A stretch of DNA of 64,000 nucleotides from Paenibacillus timonensis (GTDB taxonomy: Bacteria; Bacillota; Bacilli; Paenibacillales; Paenibacillaceae): NCBI RefSeq assembly GCF_022427145.1, contig NZ_JAKSXN010000017.1, forward strand, positions 1 through 64,000, read 5' to 3'. This document shows, piece after piece, positions 1 to 9,806 of the stretch. Within the stretch, counting starts at the first letter, position 1; the number at the start of each line of letters is the position of its first letter. The translations under genes were made by a program, and so were the position numbers. Below the pieces are notes generated by a model. It saw nothing but the letters and a program-made list of their open reading frames with translations. It did no database searches and was not told the origin of the DNA.

Positions 1-62
1 TCCAAACGCAGAACTGACCCAATTAACAGCAGGTTTTGCAGTTGATTTTTCGCCATTTATAA

Positions 63-91
63 GGCGGGGCCGAATTCCCTCTCTCCCCGCC
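63..91. other. GC-rich hairpin at the window start
   Basis: GGCGGGG at 63-69 pairs with CCCCGCC at 85-91. It could be the transcription terminator of a gene lying left of the window, but there is no clear T-run on either side. Nothing else recognisable lies in bases 1-140. Confidence 0.3.
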
Positions 92-158
92 TCACCGCCC
101 CCTGGGTATTCGCATACGATAATTTGAACTTGAAAGAAACCTTGGAGGCGAAGAACGA

Positions 159-485
159 ATGAGTGTTCAACCATGGGGGCATCCTCAACAACGCATCGTT
201 TATCAGGCGGACCCGCAATCCGCCCGGCATTTGCGCTCGATCCGCGACCGGGTGCAAGGCATCTGCCGGCAGCTTGTCAATCAGAGAGTCCGCATCGAAA
301 CGATGGACGGTCATGTGCATGTCGGCCGGATCGTCAGTTGCCAAGGCGGGATGTTGCAATTGGCCGTTCCGCGGTACGGGGGCCAGCGCGCCTTTGGAGC
401 TCCCTTTTGGGGACCCAGCCCAAGCGACGAAATGATTTTGACGTTGGTGCTCTACGAGCTGCTGGTTATCGCCTTGCTGTCCTGA
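159..485 (+). CDS. Small protein of unknown function, possible Sm-like fold
   Basis: This is a 108-residue protein that I do not recognise as a named family. The ATG at 159 has a GGAGG ribosome binding site about 11 bases upstream and the gene is closed by a good terminator. Residues about 38-70 alternate hydrophobic and charged residues around DG and GG turns (VRIETMDGHVHVGRI, then QGGMLQLAVP), which resembles the strand-turn pattern of Sm/Hfq-like beta barrels. The C-terminal 18 residues are hydrophobic. There is no signal peptide. It is a monocistronic unit. The fold suggestion is inference only. Confidence 0.7.
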   Translation: MSVQPWGHPQQRIVYQADPQSARHLRSIRDRVQGICRQLVNQRVRIETMDGHVHVGRIVSCQGGMLQLAVPRYGGQRAFGAPFWGPSPSDEMILTLVLYELLVIALLS

Positions 486-505
486 CCGATTCCGCAGGAA
501 GAACA

Positions 506-545
506 AGAGCCGCCGAATCTATTGATCCGGGCGGCTCTTCTTTCG
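506..545 (+). terminator. Rho-independent terminator
   Basis: AGAGCCGCC at 506-514 pairs with GGCGGCTCT at 530-538 and is followed by a T-rich tract. It ends the small gene at 159-485. Confidence 0.8.
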
Positions 546-604
546 GACTGAAACATCCGTGGCAACGGCAACGTTAATATAAGAAACAAATGCGGGGGGA
601 TTTC

Positions 605-1108
605 ATGGAAAAGAGCAACAAACTCATGTTAACCGTAGTTGCACTCGCGATTTTAGCGTGCGCCTTCTGGGCCGGTTATTCGATTGGCGTACGACAGAAC
701 GAGCCTGCGGATCCTTCCAATGTCCAACAAGCCATTCGTTCCGGATGGATCAAGGAGGGGGCACCTCCTCTGCCCGTCGTATCCGTGCAAGGAACCGCCA
801 TCGAGGTTGCCCGGGGCGGTTACTCCTGGTGCTCGCCAGTTCTTAGCAGCGAAGGCAGCTGCGTCAGCGTGGATGCCAGCATTCCTGAACTAAAGGCAAC
901 CGCGGTTCCCGCAGGCGCTCCAATCGATACCGAGGCTCCAGAGGGCATCAAGGAATTCACGCTAACGGGGACGGACCCGAAAGGCGGAGCCCTCAATGAC
1001 CCTTATAAGGTTCCGCAAGAGACAGGAACCTACCTGTACCGCATCCATTGCGAATGGTTCCTTGATCAAGGCCAAAGCGATTTCTACTTCAGCCTGAAGG
1101 TGATCTAA
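605..1108 (+). CDS. Membrane-anchored or lipoprotein-like protein of unknown function
   Basis: This 167-residue protein starts at the ATG at 605, with GGGGGGA just upstream; an in-frame ATG at 590 would lie upstream of that ribosome binding site and is less likely. Residues 7-27 form one hydrophobic segment. Cys19 in the context AILAC loosely fits a lipobox, so it may be a lipoprotein or a simple N-terminal anchor. The rest is a soluble extracytoplasmic domain with two cysteines in the stretch YSWCSPVLSSEGSC, possibly a disulfide, and a C-terminal TGTYLYRIHCEWFL segment. I do not recognise the family. It converges on spoVR with a single-base gap. Confidence 0.75.
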   Translation: MEKSNKLMLTVVALAILACAFWAGYSIGVRQNEPADPSNVQQAIRSGWIKEGAPPLPVVSVQGTAIEVARGGYSWCSPVLSSEGSCVSVDASIPELKATAVPAGAPIDTEAPEGIKEFTLTGTDPKGGALNDPYKVPQETGTYLYRIHCEWFLDQGQSDFYFSLKVI

Positions 1109-1109
1109 C

Positions 1110-2552
1110 TCAAATCATCTTCCGGATATGCTTCTGACCGTCGTAAGAGAACATGGCACGCTTCTCCTCCACCACCGTCTCCAGATGCACGGGGCGGCCC
1201 CACAGCTTGTAGACGTGGGGGAGCGTATGCTCCAGGTATTTCAGATCCAGTTCAATTCCCTCATACTGATGCTTCAGCAGCAATTCGCCGGAACGCAGGT
1301 AGTCGCCGTCCTGGACGACGATATACGGGGAACCGCCGTTCACGCGGGAGGCCACGAGTTGGTCGCGGATGTGCTCCCATGTTTTGTCGGTGATTTTCCA
1401 TTCCGGTCCTTGTTTCTCGAAAATGTATAAGTCCAGATCACGGACGAGCTCTTTGGTCAGATAGCTGCGAAGGAACGAGATGTCGGAGTCGAGCTCGCGC
1501 ACCTCGAAAATTTTCTCCCGGCCTTGCCCGGGCTCGCGGCCAAAGCGGCGGCGCTCCTCTTCGGTCGGGTGATCCCAGCGGCGCTCGATGTCCTCGAAGA
1601 TCTTCAGCCCGAGGTAATACGGGTTCAGGCTTTGCCGCGACGGTTGGACGACCGAGGCGTTCAGCTTGGCGAATTCGACCGTTTCGTCGCTGGTGAGATC
1701 AAGCTCGCGGATGATGCGCTGATGCCAGTAGGAAGCCCATCCCTCGTTCATGATCTTCGTCTCCATTTGCGGCCAGAAATACAGCATTTCCTCGCGCAGC
1801 ATGCTCATGATGTCGCGCTGCCAATCCTCCAGCGCTTCCGAATATTCCTGAATGAACCAGACGATATCCTTCTCCGGTTCGGGCGGAAATTGCACGGCGT
1901 TCTCTTTGGCTTCCGCCGCAGCGCGTCCTCCCGAAATCCCGTCCAGCGACCACAGGTCGTCGTAGGCTCCTTCCTTTGCTTGCCCATACCGTCCGTCCTT
2001 GGCCCGGCGCAGCTTCTCCTCCATTTGCCGGCGCTTGTCGTAGCGCATCGGCTTGATCAGCTGCGGGTCGACATGCTCCTGGATCGCGAGCACGGCATCG
2101 ATGAAGCTTTCCACCGTTGCCGCGCCGTAAGCCAGTTCATACCGGCTGATCCGCTCGGCGGTGGCGGACATGCTCTCGACCATATCCCGATTGGTGGCGG
2201 AGAACCGCACGTTGTTTTTGAAGAAATCGCAGTGCGCCAGCACGTGAGCGACGATCAGCTTATTCTGAATCAGCGAATTGCCCTCCAGCAAAAAGGCGTA
2301 ACAAGGGTTCGAGTTAATGACAAGCTCGTAGATTTTGCTGAGACCGAAATCGTATTGCATCTTCATCTTATTGAAGGTTTTCCCGAAGCTCCAGTGCGAG
2401 AAGCGGGTCGGCATGCCGTATGCGCCAAACGTATAGATGATATCGGCGGGGCAAATTTCATAGCGCATCGGATAATAGTCGAGCCCGAAGGAGTCGGCGA
2501 TTTCCATGATTTCCGCGATGGCGTATTCGAGCTGTTCCATTTCGCTGCTCAA
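1110..2552 (-). CDS. spoVR: SpoVR family protein
   Basis: The 480-residue protein matches the SpoVR family in length and sequence. The N-terminal third carries conserved family stretches such as [15 protein letters not shown] and the histidine-rich [10 protein letters not shown]. SpoVR is linked to spore cortex formation in Bacillus, but its biochemical activity is not established. The start overlaps the end of yhbH by four bases (ATGA), so the two are translationally coupled. In many bacteria spoVR and yhbH are grouped with the kinase gene prkA, but no prkA is adjacent here. Confidence 0.95.
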   Translation of the reverse strand: MSSEMEQLEYAIAEIMEIADSFGLDYYPMRYEICPADIIYTFGAYGMPTRFSHWSFGKTFNKMKMQYDFGLSKIYELVINSNPCYAFLLEGNSLIQNKLIVAHVLAHCDFFKNNVRFSATNRDMVESMSATAERISRYELAYGAATVESFIDAVLAIQEHVDPQLIKPMRYDKRRQMEEKLRRAKDGRYGQAKEGAYDDLWSLDGISGGRAAAEAKENAVQFPPEPEKDIVWFIQEYSEALEDWQRDIMSMLREEMLYFWPQMETKIMNEGWASYWHQRIIRELDLTSDETVEFAKLNASVVQPSRQSLNPYYLGLKIFEDIERRWDHPTEEERRRFGREPGQGREKIFEVRELDSDISFLRSYLTKELVRDLDLYIFEKQGPEWKITDKTWEHIRDQLVASRVNGGSPYIVVQDGDYLRSGELLLKHQYEGIELDLKYLEHTLPHVYKLWGRPVHLETVVEEKRAMFSYDGQKHIRKMI

Positions 2553-3718
2553 CTTGCCGCACCCCCTTCGCGCTTGTGAAAAAACCGTCTTAACGCGTTG
2601 TAAACTTCGCCTTTTTCCTTAATGACGTAATACATGAATTTCTCCTGCTTGATCGTCCGGTAAGCGGACATCAAGGTGCTGCCGCGGTTGTACTGGTTGA
2701 CCTCCCCGTACCCGAACAGGTTGCTGCGCTTCATCAGCTCCCCGATCAGCTTGACGCAGCGCTCGTTGTCGGAGGTCAGGTTATCGCCGTCGGAGAAGTG
2801 GAACGGATAGATATTGTAACCGGAGGGCGGGTAACGGGAGTCGATGATCTCCAGCGCTTTTTGATAAACCGAAGAGCAGATGGTGCCGCCGCTTTCCCCG
2901 CGGGTGAAAAATTCCTCCTCGCTGACCTCCTTCGCCTCGGTATGATGGGCCAGAAAGACGATCTCCACCTTTTCGTATTGTCGCCGCAAGAATCGCGTCA
3001 TCCAGAAGAAGAAGCTGCGCGCGCAGTATTTCTCGAACGCGCCCATCGAACCCGACGTATCCATCATCGCCAGGATCACCGCGTTGGAGCGGGGAACCAC
3101 GATCTCCTCCCACGTTTTGTACCGAAGATCATCCGGCGAAATGCCGTGGATGCCGGGAGTGCCGGCGGTTGCGTTACGGCGCAGGTTCTCCAGAATGGTC
3201 CGTTTCTTGTCGATGTTGGACATCAGGCCTTTTTTGCGGATATCGTTAAAACGAATCGATTCGGTTTCCATTTCTTCTTTGTCTTTCTCCTGGATGTAGG
3301 GCAGCTCCATTTCATCGAACAGCATATCCTCCAGCTCCTCGATGCTGACCTCGGCCTCTACGTAATCGTAGCCCGGCTGATCGCCGGCCTTGCCGCCTTT
3401 CCCGCCTTTTCCGCTTTCCTTGGGACTGTCCTGGCCCAGCACGTCGCCGACCTCGCTGCTTCCGTCACCTTGGCCGACATGCTTATGTTTCTGGTAGTTA
3501 TGGATGAAGCGGTACTCTTCCAAATTGCGGAGGGGAACCTTAATGATCTGCTTGCCGTCCGACATAATGATATTTTCCTCGGTGACGAGGTCGGGCAGAT
3601 TTTGCTTGATGACCTCCCGTACTTTCTCCTGGTGACGCTGTTGATCCTGGTATCCTTTCCGATGCAGCGACCAGTCCTCTTTGGAGACGACAAAGTTATA
3701 TCGATCAGGCGTTGGCAT
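2549..3718 (-). CDS. yhbH: Sporulation protein YhbH (DUF444)
   Basis: The 389-residue protein belongs to the YhbH/DUF444 family. Family-typical features are the basic N-terminus, a low-complexity glycine/lysine linker around residues 100-115 ([10 protein letters not shown]), and a von Willebrand A-like domain whose metal-binding motif DTSGSMG begins at Asp220. Family members are induced in sporulation or stationary phase with PrkA and SpoVR; their biochemical role is unclear. It is the first gene of a yhbH-spoVR operon and diverges from the gene at 3905 across a 186-base spacer. Confidence 0.95.
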   Translation of the reverse strand: MPTPDRYNFVVSKEDWSLHRKGYQDQQRHQEKVREVIKQNLPDLVTEENIIMSDGKQIIKVPLRNLEEYRFIHNYQKHKHVGQGDGSSEVGDVLGQDSPKESGKGGKGGKAGDQPGYDYVEAEVSIEELEDMLFDEMELPYIQEKDKEEMETESIRFNDIRKKGLMSNIDKKRTILENLRRNATAGTPGIHGISPDDLRYKTWEEIVVPRSNAVILAMMDTSGSMGAFEKYCARSFFFWMTRFLRRQYEKVEIVFLAHHTEAKEVSEEEFFTRGESGGTICSSVYQKALEIIDSRYPPSGYNIYPFHFSDGDNLTSDNERCVKLIGELMKRSNLFGYGEVNQYNRGSTLMSAYRTIKQEKFMYYVIKEKGEVYNALRRFFHKREGGAAS

Positions 3719-3904
3719 AGATGAACACCTCCATATCGGGATTTCCCGGAACGCTATATTTGTGGATGTAAATAAAGTATATTCACGGAGAGGGGCGATA
3801 TGTGAGGGAGCTTGCGCCGGTTTGGAAACAATAACGCTGGAAAAAGGCGGAGGTTCCCGTTAAGCTGAAGGAAGCGAGGTTGGTTTTACGAAGGAGGTAC
3901 CGAG

Positions 3905-4924
3905 ATGGAGCCGACGAACCAGGATTGGTTGGAATTATATGAAGCGGCGGGTGAATTTAAAAAGCTGAAGCCGTGGGAATGGCTTTCGAACGTACATTTG
4001 TTTGGCGTCCGGAGTTCCCGGGATCACCTCACCGGATACTGCTGCGTGATGGGAAGCGGCAAAGAGGTGTTTGGCCTAGCCGTCTATCTTGGGACGGAGG
4101 GGTTGCAGACGGTGCTGGACCTGTTGAACGGGGAATTCACGGGCGATCCGTTGTTCGCTCAGCACTGTTATATGTTGTCGTTCGGCAGCCGGGACGAGCT
4201 GTATCCGGAGGAATACGAACGCGTGAAAGAGCTTGACTTATCCCTGAACGGCAAGAACGCTTGGCCGTCCTTCCGCCTCTACGAGCCGGGATACGTGCCT
4301 TGGCCGTTGTCGGATCGGGAAGATGTTGCCTTCTTCACGGACATCATCAAACAAGCGATGGAGGTGAGCCGTTCCCACCGGCAGGATCCCGATGTTTTAC
4401 TGGAAGGAAACGGGGAACGGTTTCTCGTACGGATTCCGGTGGCGGGAAAAGATGACGGCACGACCGAATGGATCAGCGAATGGCGGGAGCCGGATCCGGC
4501 GGATCGGCCGTTGGTGCCTTCCGGGCGGGCGGTCGTGGTGGATGAGCTGCGCATGGCCAAGGCCAGACGCGCGGTAAACGGCAATGCGGGCGTTTGGGAA
4601 GTAGACAGCTTTTTTATACCGATGCCCATTGAAGAAGAACGTCCCTTCTATCCGACGATGAACGTCATTGCGGATCAGGAGACGGGACAAGTGCTGCATT
4701 ACGGGTTAACCAAACGGAACGAAGCGTCCGAGAACCTTGCCGAAGGCCTGCTGTCGCTGATCGAGACGCATCGGGTCATCCCGATACGCCTTGTGGTGCG
4801 TCATTCCTTGCTGTTGGACGAGTTAGCGCTGGTGATTGCGGGGTTTGGTTTAGTGGGACGTGTAGAGCCGCAACTGCCGGCGATTGAGGAGTTCCAACAA
4901 TCGGTGGGGGGCACGCTATTATAA
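3905..4924 (+). CDS. DUF7309/DUF6930-like protein of unknown function
   Basis: The 339-residue soluble protein starts at an ATG preceded by AAGGAGG with good spacing. The N-terminal half (LYEAAGEFKKLKPWEWL, then a VMGSGKEVFGLAVYLG stretch) resembles the domain named DUF7309. The C-terminal part, about residues 235-335, with FYPTMNVIADQETGQVL and a final PAIEEFQQSV, resembles DUF6930. These assignments are from memory of the family patterns and were not searched. No catalytic motif, membrane segment or signal peptide is visible. It is a single-gene unit with its own terminator. Function unknown. Confidence 0.85.
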   Translation: MEPTNQDWLELYEAAGEFKKLKPWEWLSNVHLFGVRSSRDHLTGYCCVMGSGKEVFGLAVYLGTEGLQTVLDLLNGEFTGDPLFAQHCYMLSFGSRDELYPEEYERVKELDLSLNGKNAWPSFRLYEPGYVPWPLSDREDVAFFTDIIKQAMEVSRSHRQDPDVLLEGNGERFLVRIPVAGKDDGTTEWISEWREPDPADRPLVPSGRAVVVDELRMAKARRAVNGNAGVWEVDSFFIPMPIEEERPFYPTMNVIADQETGQVLHYGLTKRNEASENLAEGLLSLIETHRVIPIRLVVRHSLLLDELALVIAGFGLVGRVEPQLPAIEEFQQSVGGTLL

Positions 4925-4946
4925 CTAGATGAGGGCAGGACCATAG

Positions 4947-4988
4947 CCGGGAATTCCAGCGTAATGCTGGGGATCCCGGTCTTTTTTT
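4947..4988 (+). terminator. Rho-independent terminator
   Basis: CCGGGAATTCCAGC pairs with GCTGGGGATCCCGG (one bulge or mismatch) and is followed by seven T residues. It separates the preceding gene from the nitrate reductase operon. Confidence 0.9.
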
Positions 4989-5061
4989 GCCCCAATGGAG
5001 GAATAAATCGGCAAGGTGCAGCAAACCCTAGTAAAAATTAACCAAAAAAGGATGAGTGTGC

Positions 5062-5541
5062 ATGAGATCGGGACCCTCCTTAAGAAACGTGGACAGCCAT
5101 GCGTTAATTCACGAAGCGGTGCTGGAAGAAGCCAAGGAGCTGACGGAGCTGCTCGCGCACTGCCTGAGCCGGGGCGAACGGGAGAAGGCGCTGGAGATCG
5201 CCTGGATCGCCGTGGAGCACTGGGAATCTCGCACCTTGCAGCATGCGCAAAGCGAGGAAGAGGGGCTGTATGTCGAGGCCCTGGAACTCAAGCCGCAACT
5301 GAAAGACGTCATTATCGCCTTGACCCGGGACCATCAGTTGCTGCGGGAGCTGGTGGCGGAAATAAAGGATCGCTTGGAACGGGGCGAGGTCGATGAGGAA
5401 GTAGTCCATCGCCTTCGGGCGTTGATTCTGGTTGATCAGCTGCATAACCGTTTTGAAGAAGACATGGTGGAAAAAGAAATGGAGGCGGTACGTCATGACG
5501 CATCTTCCGGCCCCGAAATTGACGGATTTGCTGCCGGATAA
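5062..5541 (+). CDS. Hemerythrin-like (HHE) protein, first gene of the nar operon
   Basis: The 159-residue all-helical protein has the spaced His and Glu residues of an HHE hemerythrin domain: His13 and His17 in SHALIHEAV, EHWESRTLQHAQSEEE, a DHQLLREL helix and the final LHNRFEEDMVEKEME. Such domains usually hold a di-iron site that binds oxygen or NO. I chose the ATG at 5062, with AAAGGA about nine bases upstream, over the GTG at 5056. Its 3' end overlaps the next gene, which suggests coupling within the nar operon. A role in sensing oxygen or NO, or in protecting Nar, is inference. Confidence 0.75.
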   Translation: MRSGPSLRNVDSHALIHEAVLEEAKELTELLAHCLSRGEREKALEIAWIAVEHWESRTLQHAQSEEEGLYVEALELKPQLKDVIIALTRDHQLLRELVAEIKDRLERGEVDEEVVHRLRALILVDQLHNRFEEDMVEKEMEAVRHDASSGPEIDGFAAG

Positions 5542-5812
5542 GCCGCTGCGCGCGGCTGAACCGCGGCTTTACGCCCGGTTGACGGACGAGCTCGCCCGCT
5601 TGGGATTGCATCCTTATGACGTCAAGGCGGGCGCGCAGGTCCATGAACGCGGCGTTGCGGTACGCGTGCGCTACGGCGAGCGGTTTGAGCGGCTGGAAAG
5701 CCGCGTGATCCCTTGGGATTGGATCGAACGTGATGACGAACGGATCGGGGGGTTTCTGCGGGAAGCCGCCGAGAAGGCGAAGCAGGCGTTAATCGCCAAA
5801 ATGACTTTTTGA
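5495..5812 (+). CDS. Small nar-operon protein of unknown function
   Basis: This 105-residue protein starts at the ATG at 5495, ten bases after GGAGG, inside the last 47 bases of the hemerythrin-like gene in another frame. It begins MTHLPAPKLTDLLPD and is mixed alpha/beta, with a central RVRYGERFERLESRVIPWDWIE stretch split by turns. No known domain is recognised and there is no membrane segment. Its overlap with the upstream gene and its tight position ahead of narG indicate a nar-associated accessory role, which is inference from context. Confidence 0.7.
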   Translation: MTHLPAPKLTDLLPDKPLRAAEPRLYARLTDELARLGLHPYDVKAGAQVHERGVAVRVRYGERFERLESRVIPWDWIERDDERIGGFLREAAEKAKQALIAKMTF

Positions 5813-5840
5813 ACAACCTCAAAAAAGGAGTTGACGGAAG

Positions 5841-6122
5841 GTGGAAGCACGCGAGCTTGAGCTGTTCGCCAGGCAGGACCGGGAGGACCTGCTTGCGGTG
5901 CTGCAAATGCGTTTTGGAGAACCGGACGACGAGGTGAAGGCGAAGATCGCGTCGATGGGTCAGCTGGACGAGCTGCAACGCTTGATCCTGGCTGCCTGCA
6001 ACGCTCCCGCTTGGAGCGTGTTCGCCGAGGAGCTGCGGGCCGGAGAGGGCGCGTTCAAGCTGACCGGTGAACGGTTTAACCCTCTTTCGCCGGCGGGATT
6101 TGACCAGAAGGGAGATTTTTAA
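5841..6122 (+). CDS. Small nar-operon protein directly ahead of narG
   Basis: The 93-residue protein starts with GTG at 5841, ten bases after AAAGGAG, and its TAA stop is directly followed by the GTG of narG. Its pattern LLAVLQMRFGEPDDEV followed by LDELQRLILAAC and a terminal FAEEL is reminiscent of the short helical tail domain seen in DUF4351/Rpn-type proteins, but this is a weak resemblance. It is predicted soluble and helical. Zero spacing to narG implies translational coupling. Confidence 0.7.
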   Translation: MEARELELFARQDREDLLAVLQMRFGEPDDEVKAKIASMGQLDELQRLILAACNAPAWSVFAEELRAGEGAFKLTGERFNPLSPAGFDQKGDF

Positions 6123-9100
6123 GTGGGTGATAAGCAGAACAAGCTGTTCGAGTCGCTCAAATATTTGCGGCGCGGGGAACGCATCAATGACGGCTGGACC
6201 GAGGAAAGCCCCCGCGGCCGGGACTGGGAGAGCCTCTACCGGGGGCGTTGGCAGCACGACAAGGTCGTCCGATCCACGCATGGCGTGAACTGTACGGGCT
6301 CCTGCAGTTGGAACGTCTTCGTGAAGGACGGCATCATTACGTGGGAGACGCAGAAGACCGATTACCCGACGACGGGCGCGGACTTTCCGGAATACGAGCC
6401 GCGGGGCTGCCCGAGGGGGGCGAGCTTCTCCTGGTACACCTACAGCCCGCTGCGGGTGAAGTACCCGTATATCCGCGGGGATCTCTACGAGATGTGGCGC
6501 GAGGAGATGGCGGCGGTCAAGGATCCGGTTCTCGCCTGGCAGAACATCGTGGACGATCCGAAGAAACGCGCCCGCTACGTCAAAGCGCGGGGCAAAGGCG
6601 GTTTCGTCCGCGCCGACTGGGATGCAGCCTGCCAGATGATCGCGGCCGCAACGATCCATACGATCCGCCAATACGGACCCGACCGCGTCGTTGGCTTCAG
6701 CCCGATTCCGGCGATGTCGATGGTCAGCTATGCGGCGGGAACCCGATTCCTCTCGCTGATCGGCGGAACGATCCTCAGCTTCTATGACTGGTACGCCGAC
6801 CTCCCGCCGGCTTCACCGCAGGTGTGGGGGGAGCAGACCGACGTCCCGGAGAGCGGGGATTGGTACAATACGAAGTATTTTATCATTTGGGGCACCAACA
6901 TCCCGCAAACCCGCTCCCCTGACGCCCATTTCATGGTGGAAGCCCGCTATAACGGGACCAAGGTCGTCGGCGTAAGTCCGGATTATTCGGAATACGAGAA
7001 GTTTGCCGACATCTGGCTGCCGGCCCGGGTCGGCACGGATGCGGCGCTGGCCATGGCCATGACGCATGTCATCCTGAAGGAATTTTACGTTGATCAAGAA
7101 ACCCCTTATTTCCGGGATTACGTGAAGAAGTTTACCGACCTCCCGTTCCTCGTCATGCTGAAGGAGGAGAACGGAAGCTTCCGCACGGACCGGTTTCTTC
7201 GTGCGGCCGATCTCGGCGACGAGCAGGAGCTGGCCGAATGGAAAACGGTGCTTTGGGACGCCGCCGCAGGAAAGCCCGAGGTGCCGAACGGCAGCCAAGG
7301 CTTCCGCTGGGACCAAGGCAGTCAGTGGAACCTGGATCTGGATAAGCCGGACGGCACGCGCATCGATCCGCAGCTGAGCTTTCTCGGGGGGGCCGACGAG
7401 GTGGCTCTGGTGGATTTTCCCTATTTCGCGGAACAAGAAGGCCAAACCGTCCAGCGCGGCGTGCCGGTCAAGCACCTGCAAACCCCGTCCGGCGAGACGC
7501 TGAAGGTAGCGACCGTATACGACCTGATGATGGCCCACGTCGGCGTGCCGCGCGGGCTGCCCGGCGACTATCCGGCCGATTACGACGAGATGAAGCCGTA
7601 TACGCCGGCCTGGCAGGAGGCGATTACCGGGGTCAAGAAGGCGCATTGCATCCAGGTCGCCCGCGAGTTCGCCGACAATGCCGCCAAGACAGGCGGACGT
7701 TCGATGATCGCCATGGGCGGCGGGACCAACCACTGGTACCACAGCGACCAAATCTACCGCGCGATCCTGAACCTGGTGCTGTTAACCGGCTCTCAGGGCG
7801 TAAACGGCGGCGGCTGGGCGCATTACGTCGGCCAGGAGAAGGTACGCCCGCTGGAAGGCTGGCAGCAGATCGCCTTTGCCGGGGATTGGATCCGCCCGCC
7901 GCGTCTGCAGAACGGCACCTCGTATTTCTATTTCGCCACCGAACAGTTCCGGTACGAGGCTCCGTTAAACGAGGAGCAAGACACGCCTTGGGGCGGCCGT
8001 TACAGCAAACTGCATCCGGCCGATGTTAACGCGCTGGCGGCAAGGCTCGGTTGGCTGCCGTCGTTCCCGCAGTTCAGCCAAAACTCGCTGGACGTGGCGA
8101 AGGAGTTGCGCGGCAAAGGCCTGACGGACGACAAGGAGGCCGTTCAGGAGGTTGCGCGGATGGTCAAGGACGGCGAACTGGACTTCGCCATCGAGCATCC
8201 GAACGATCCGCGAAATTTCCCGCGCGTGTTCTTCAACTGGCGCTCCAATCTGCTTGGCGACAGCGGCAAAGGACATGAGTATTTCGCCAAGCATCTGATC
8301 GGCGCCGACAACCAGGTACTCACCGACCCGACCCAATCCTGGCGGCCGAAGGACGTGCATACCGACGATATGCCGCCGGAAGGCAAAACCGATCTGTTCG
8401 TCAGCATGGACTTCCGCATGACCAGTTCGGGATTGTTCTCGGACATCGTGCTGCCGGCCGCGACCTGGTATGAGAAGCACGATCTGAGCAGCACGGACAT
8501 GCATCCGTTTATCCATCCGCTTAATCCGGCGATCTCTCCGCCTTGGCAGAGCAAAAGCGATTGGGATGCGTTCCGGGAAATCGCCAAGACGTTTTCGCAG
8601 CTGGCCGAGAAGCATCTCCCCGCATGCGAGGACGTGATGATGACGCCGCTTGGCCACGACAGTCCGGACGAGGTGGCCCAGGCGCACGGGAAAATCAAGG
8701 ATTGGCGCAAAGGCGAGATTGAAGCCGTCCCCGGCAAAAGCATGCCGCATTTCCTGATCGTGAAGCGCGACTACCCGAACGTATACGGAAAGATGATCAC
8801 GCTTGGGCCCAACATCGAAAAGGGGTATAGCTCCAAGGCGGTGAAAATCCCGGGCGAGCGGGTGTACAAGCAACTGAAAGAGCGGCTGGGCATCTCCAAA
8901 CGGGAGGGCATCGGCAAAGGCCAGCCGGATTTGTACGAGGACCGCCAAGCGATTGAAGCGATCCTGCTGATGTCGGGGGCGACGAACGGGGAACGTGCGG
9001 TCGAAGGCTGGCACGACATGGAGAAGAAGACCGGAAAGCAGCTCGCGGACATCGCCAAACCACGCGAAGAGGAAGCCTTTACGTTGTTCGACATCACCGC

Positions 9101-9806
9101 CCAGCCGCGCCAGGCGATATCCGCGCCCGTCTGGAGCGGGCTGGAGAAGGACAATCGCCGGTATTCGCCGTTTACGCTGAATACCGAATACAACATTCCG
9201 TGGCGGACGTTGACCGGGCGGCAAAGCTTTTACCTCGACCATGAAATGATCCTGGATTTCGGGGAGGCTTTGCCGATCTATCTGCCGCCGCTGAAGCACG
9301 TCCCTTTCCTGAAGGGAGAACGGGAGGTGCCGAACAACGGGAAATCGCTGACGATCCGGTATTTGACCCCGCACCAGAAATGGGGCATCCATACGATGTT
9401 CACCGATACGAACCAGATGTCGACGTTGTTCCGCGGCTGGCAGGTCGTGTGGCTGAACGAGAAGGACGGGGCATCGATCGGCATTAAGGACAACGACTGG
9501 ATCGAGGTATACAACCGCAACGGGGTCGTGGCAGCCCGGGCAGTGCTGACGTACCGGGTTCCCGAGGGAATCGCCTACATGTACCATGCCCAGGACCGCA
9601 CGCTTGGCGTGCCCGGCACCTCGATCACCAAGCAGCGGGGCGGCACGCATAACAGCGTGACCCGCATTACGCTCAAGCCGACGCATATGATCGGCGGATA
9701 CGCGCAGCTCAGCTACGGCTTCAATTATTACGGGCCGACGGGAAATCAACGGGATACGATGACGATCATCCGTCCGCTGAAGGAGGTAAATTGGCTTGAG
9801 GATTAA
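6123..9806 (+). CDS. narG: Respiratory nitrate reductase alpha subunit NarG
   Basis: The 1227-residue catalytic subunit reduces nitrate to nitrite at a bis-MGD molybdenum site on the inner face of the membrane. The FS0 [4Fe-4S] ligands are visible as His53, Cys57, Cys61 and Cys96. The molybdenum ligand is Asp222 in the FYDWYADLPP motif. The length fits the family. There is no twin-arginine signal, as expected for the cytoplasm-facing type. The start is GTG with AAGGGAG eight bases upstream, immediately after the preceding stop. The 3' end overlaps narH by 11 bases. It depends on molybdopterin cofactor and on NarJ for assembly. Confidence 0.98.
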   Translation: MGDKQNKLFESLKYLRRGERINDGWTEESPRGRDWESLYRGRWQHDKVVRSTHGVNCTGSCSWNVFVKDGIITWETQKTDYPTTGADFPEYEPRGCPRGASFSWYTYSPLRVKYPYIRGDLYEMWREEMAAVKDPVLAWQNIVDDPKKRARYVKARGKGGFVRADWDAACQMIAAATIHTIRQYGPDRVVGFSPIPAMSMVSYAAGTRFLSLIGGTILSFYDWYADLPPASPQVWGEQTDVPESGDWYNTKYFIIWGTNIPQTRSPDAHFMVEARYNGTKVVGVSPDYSEYEKFADIWLPARVGTDAALAMAMTHVILKEFYVDQETPYFRDYVKKFTDLPFLVMLKEENGSFRTDRFLRAADLGDEQELAEWKTVLWDAAAGKPEVPNGSQGFRWDQGSQWNLDLDKPDGTRIDPQLSFLGGADEVALVDFPYFAEQEGQTVQRGVPVKHLQTPSGETLKVATVYDLMMAHVGVPRGLPGDYPADYDEMKPYTPAWQEAITGVKKAHCIQVAREFADNAAKTGGRSMIAMGGGTNHWYHSDQIYRAILNLVLLTGSQGVNGGGWAHYVGQEKVRPLEGWQQIAFAGDWIRPPRLQNGTSYFYFATEQFRYEAPLNEEQDTPWGGRYSKLHPADVNALAARLGWLPSFPQFSQNSLDVAKELRGKGLTDDKEAVQEVARMVKDGELDFAIEHPNDPRNFPRVFFNWRSNLLGDSGKGHEYFAKHLIGADNQVLTDPTQSWRPKDVHTDDMPPEGKTDLFVSMDFRMTSSGLFSDIVLPAATWYEKHDLSSTDMHPFIHPLNPAISPPWQSKSDWDAFREIAKTFSQLAEKHLPACEDVMMTPLGHDSPDEVAQAHGKIKDWRKGEIEAVPGKSMPHFLIVKRDYPNVYGKMITLGPNIEKGYSSKAVKIPGERVYKQLKERLGISKREGIGKGQPDLYEDRQAIEAILLMSGATNGERAVEGWHDMEKKTGKQLADIAKPREEEAFTLFDITAQPRQAISAPVWSGLEKDNRRYSPFTLNTEYNIPWRTLTGRQSFYLDHEMILDFGEALPIYLPPLKHVPFLKGEREVPNNGKSLTIRYLTPHQKWGIHTMFTDTNQMSTLFRGWQVVWLNEKDGASIGIKDNDWIEVYNRNGVVAARAVLTYRVPEGIAYMYHAQDRTLGVPGTSITKQRGGTHNSVTRITLKPTHMIGGYAQLSYGFNYYGPTGNQRDTMTIIRPLKEVNWLED

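Noticed and set aside
1524-2579. 351-codon open frame antisense to spoVR
   Set aside because: It covers the conserved spoVR gene, lacks a ribosome binding site and has no recognisable domain.
4989-5061. Fnr box in front of the nar operon
   Set aside because: I looked for TGTGA-N6-TCACA or TTGAT-N4-ATCAA in the short spacer and found none. Regulation must work through another site or factor.
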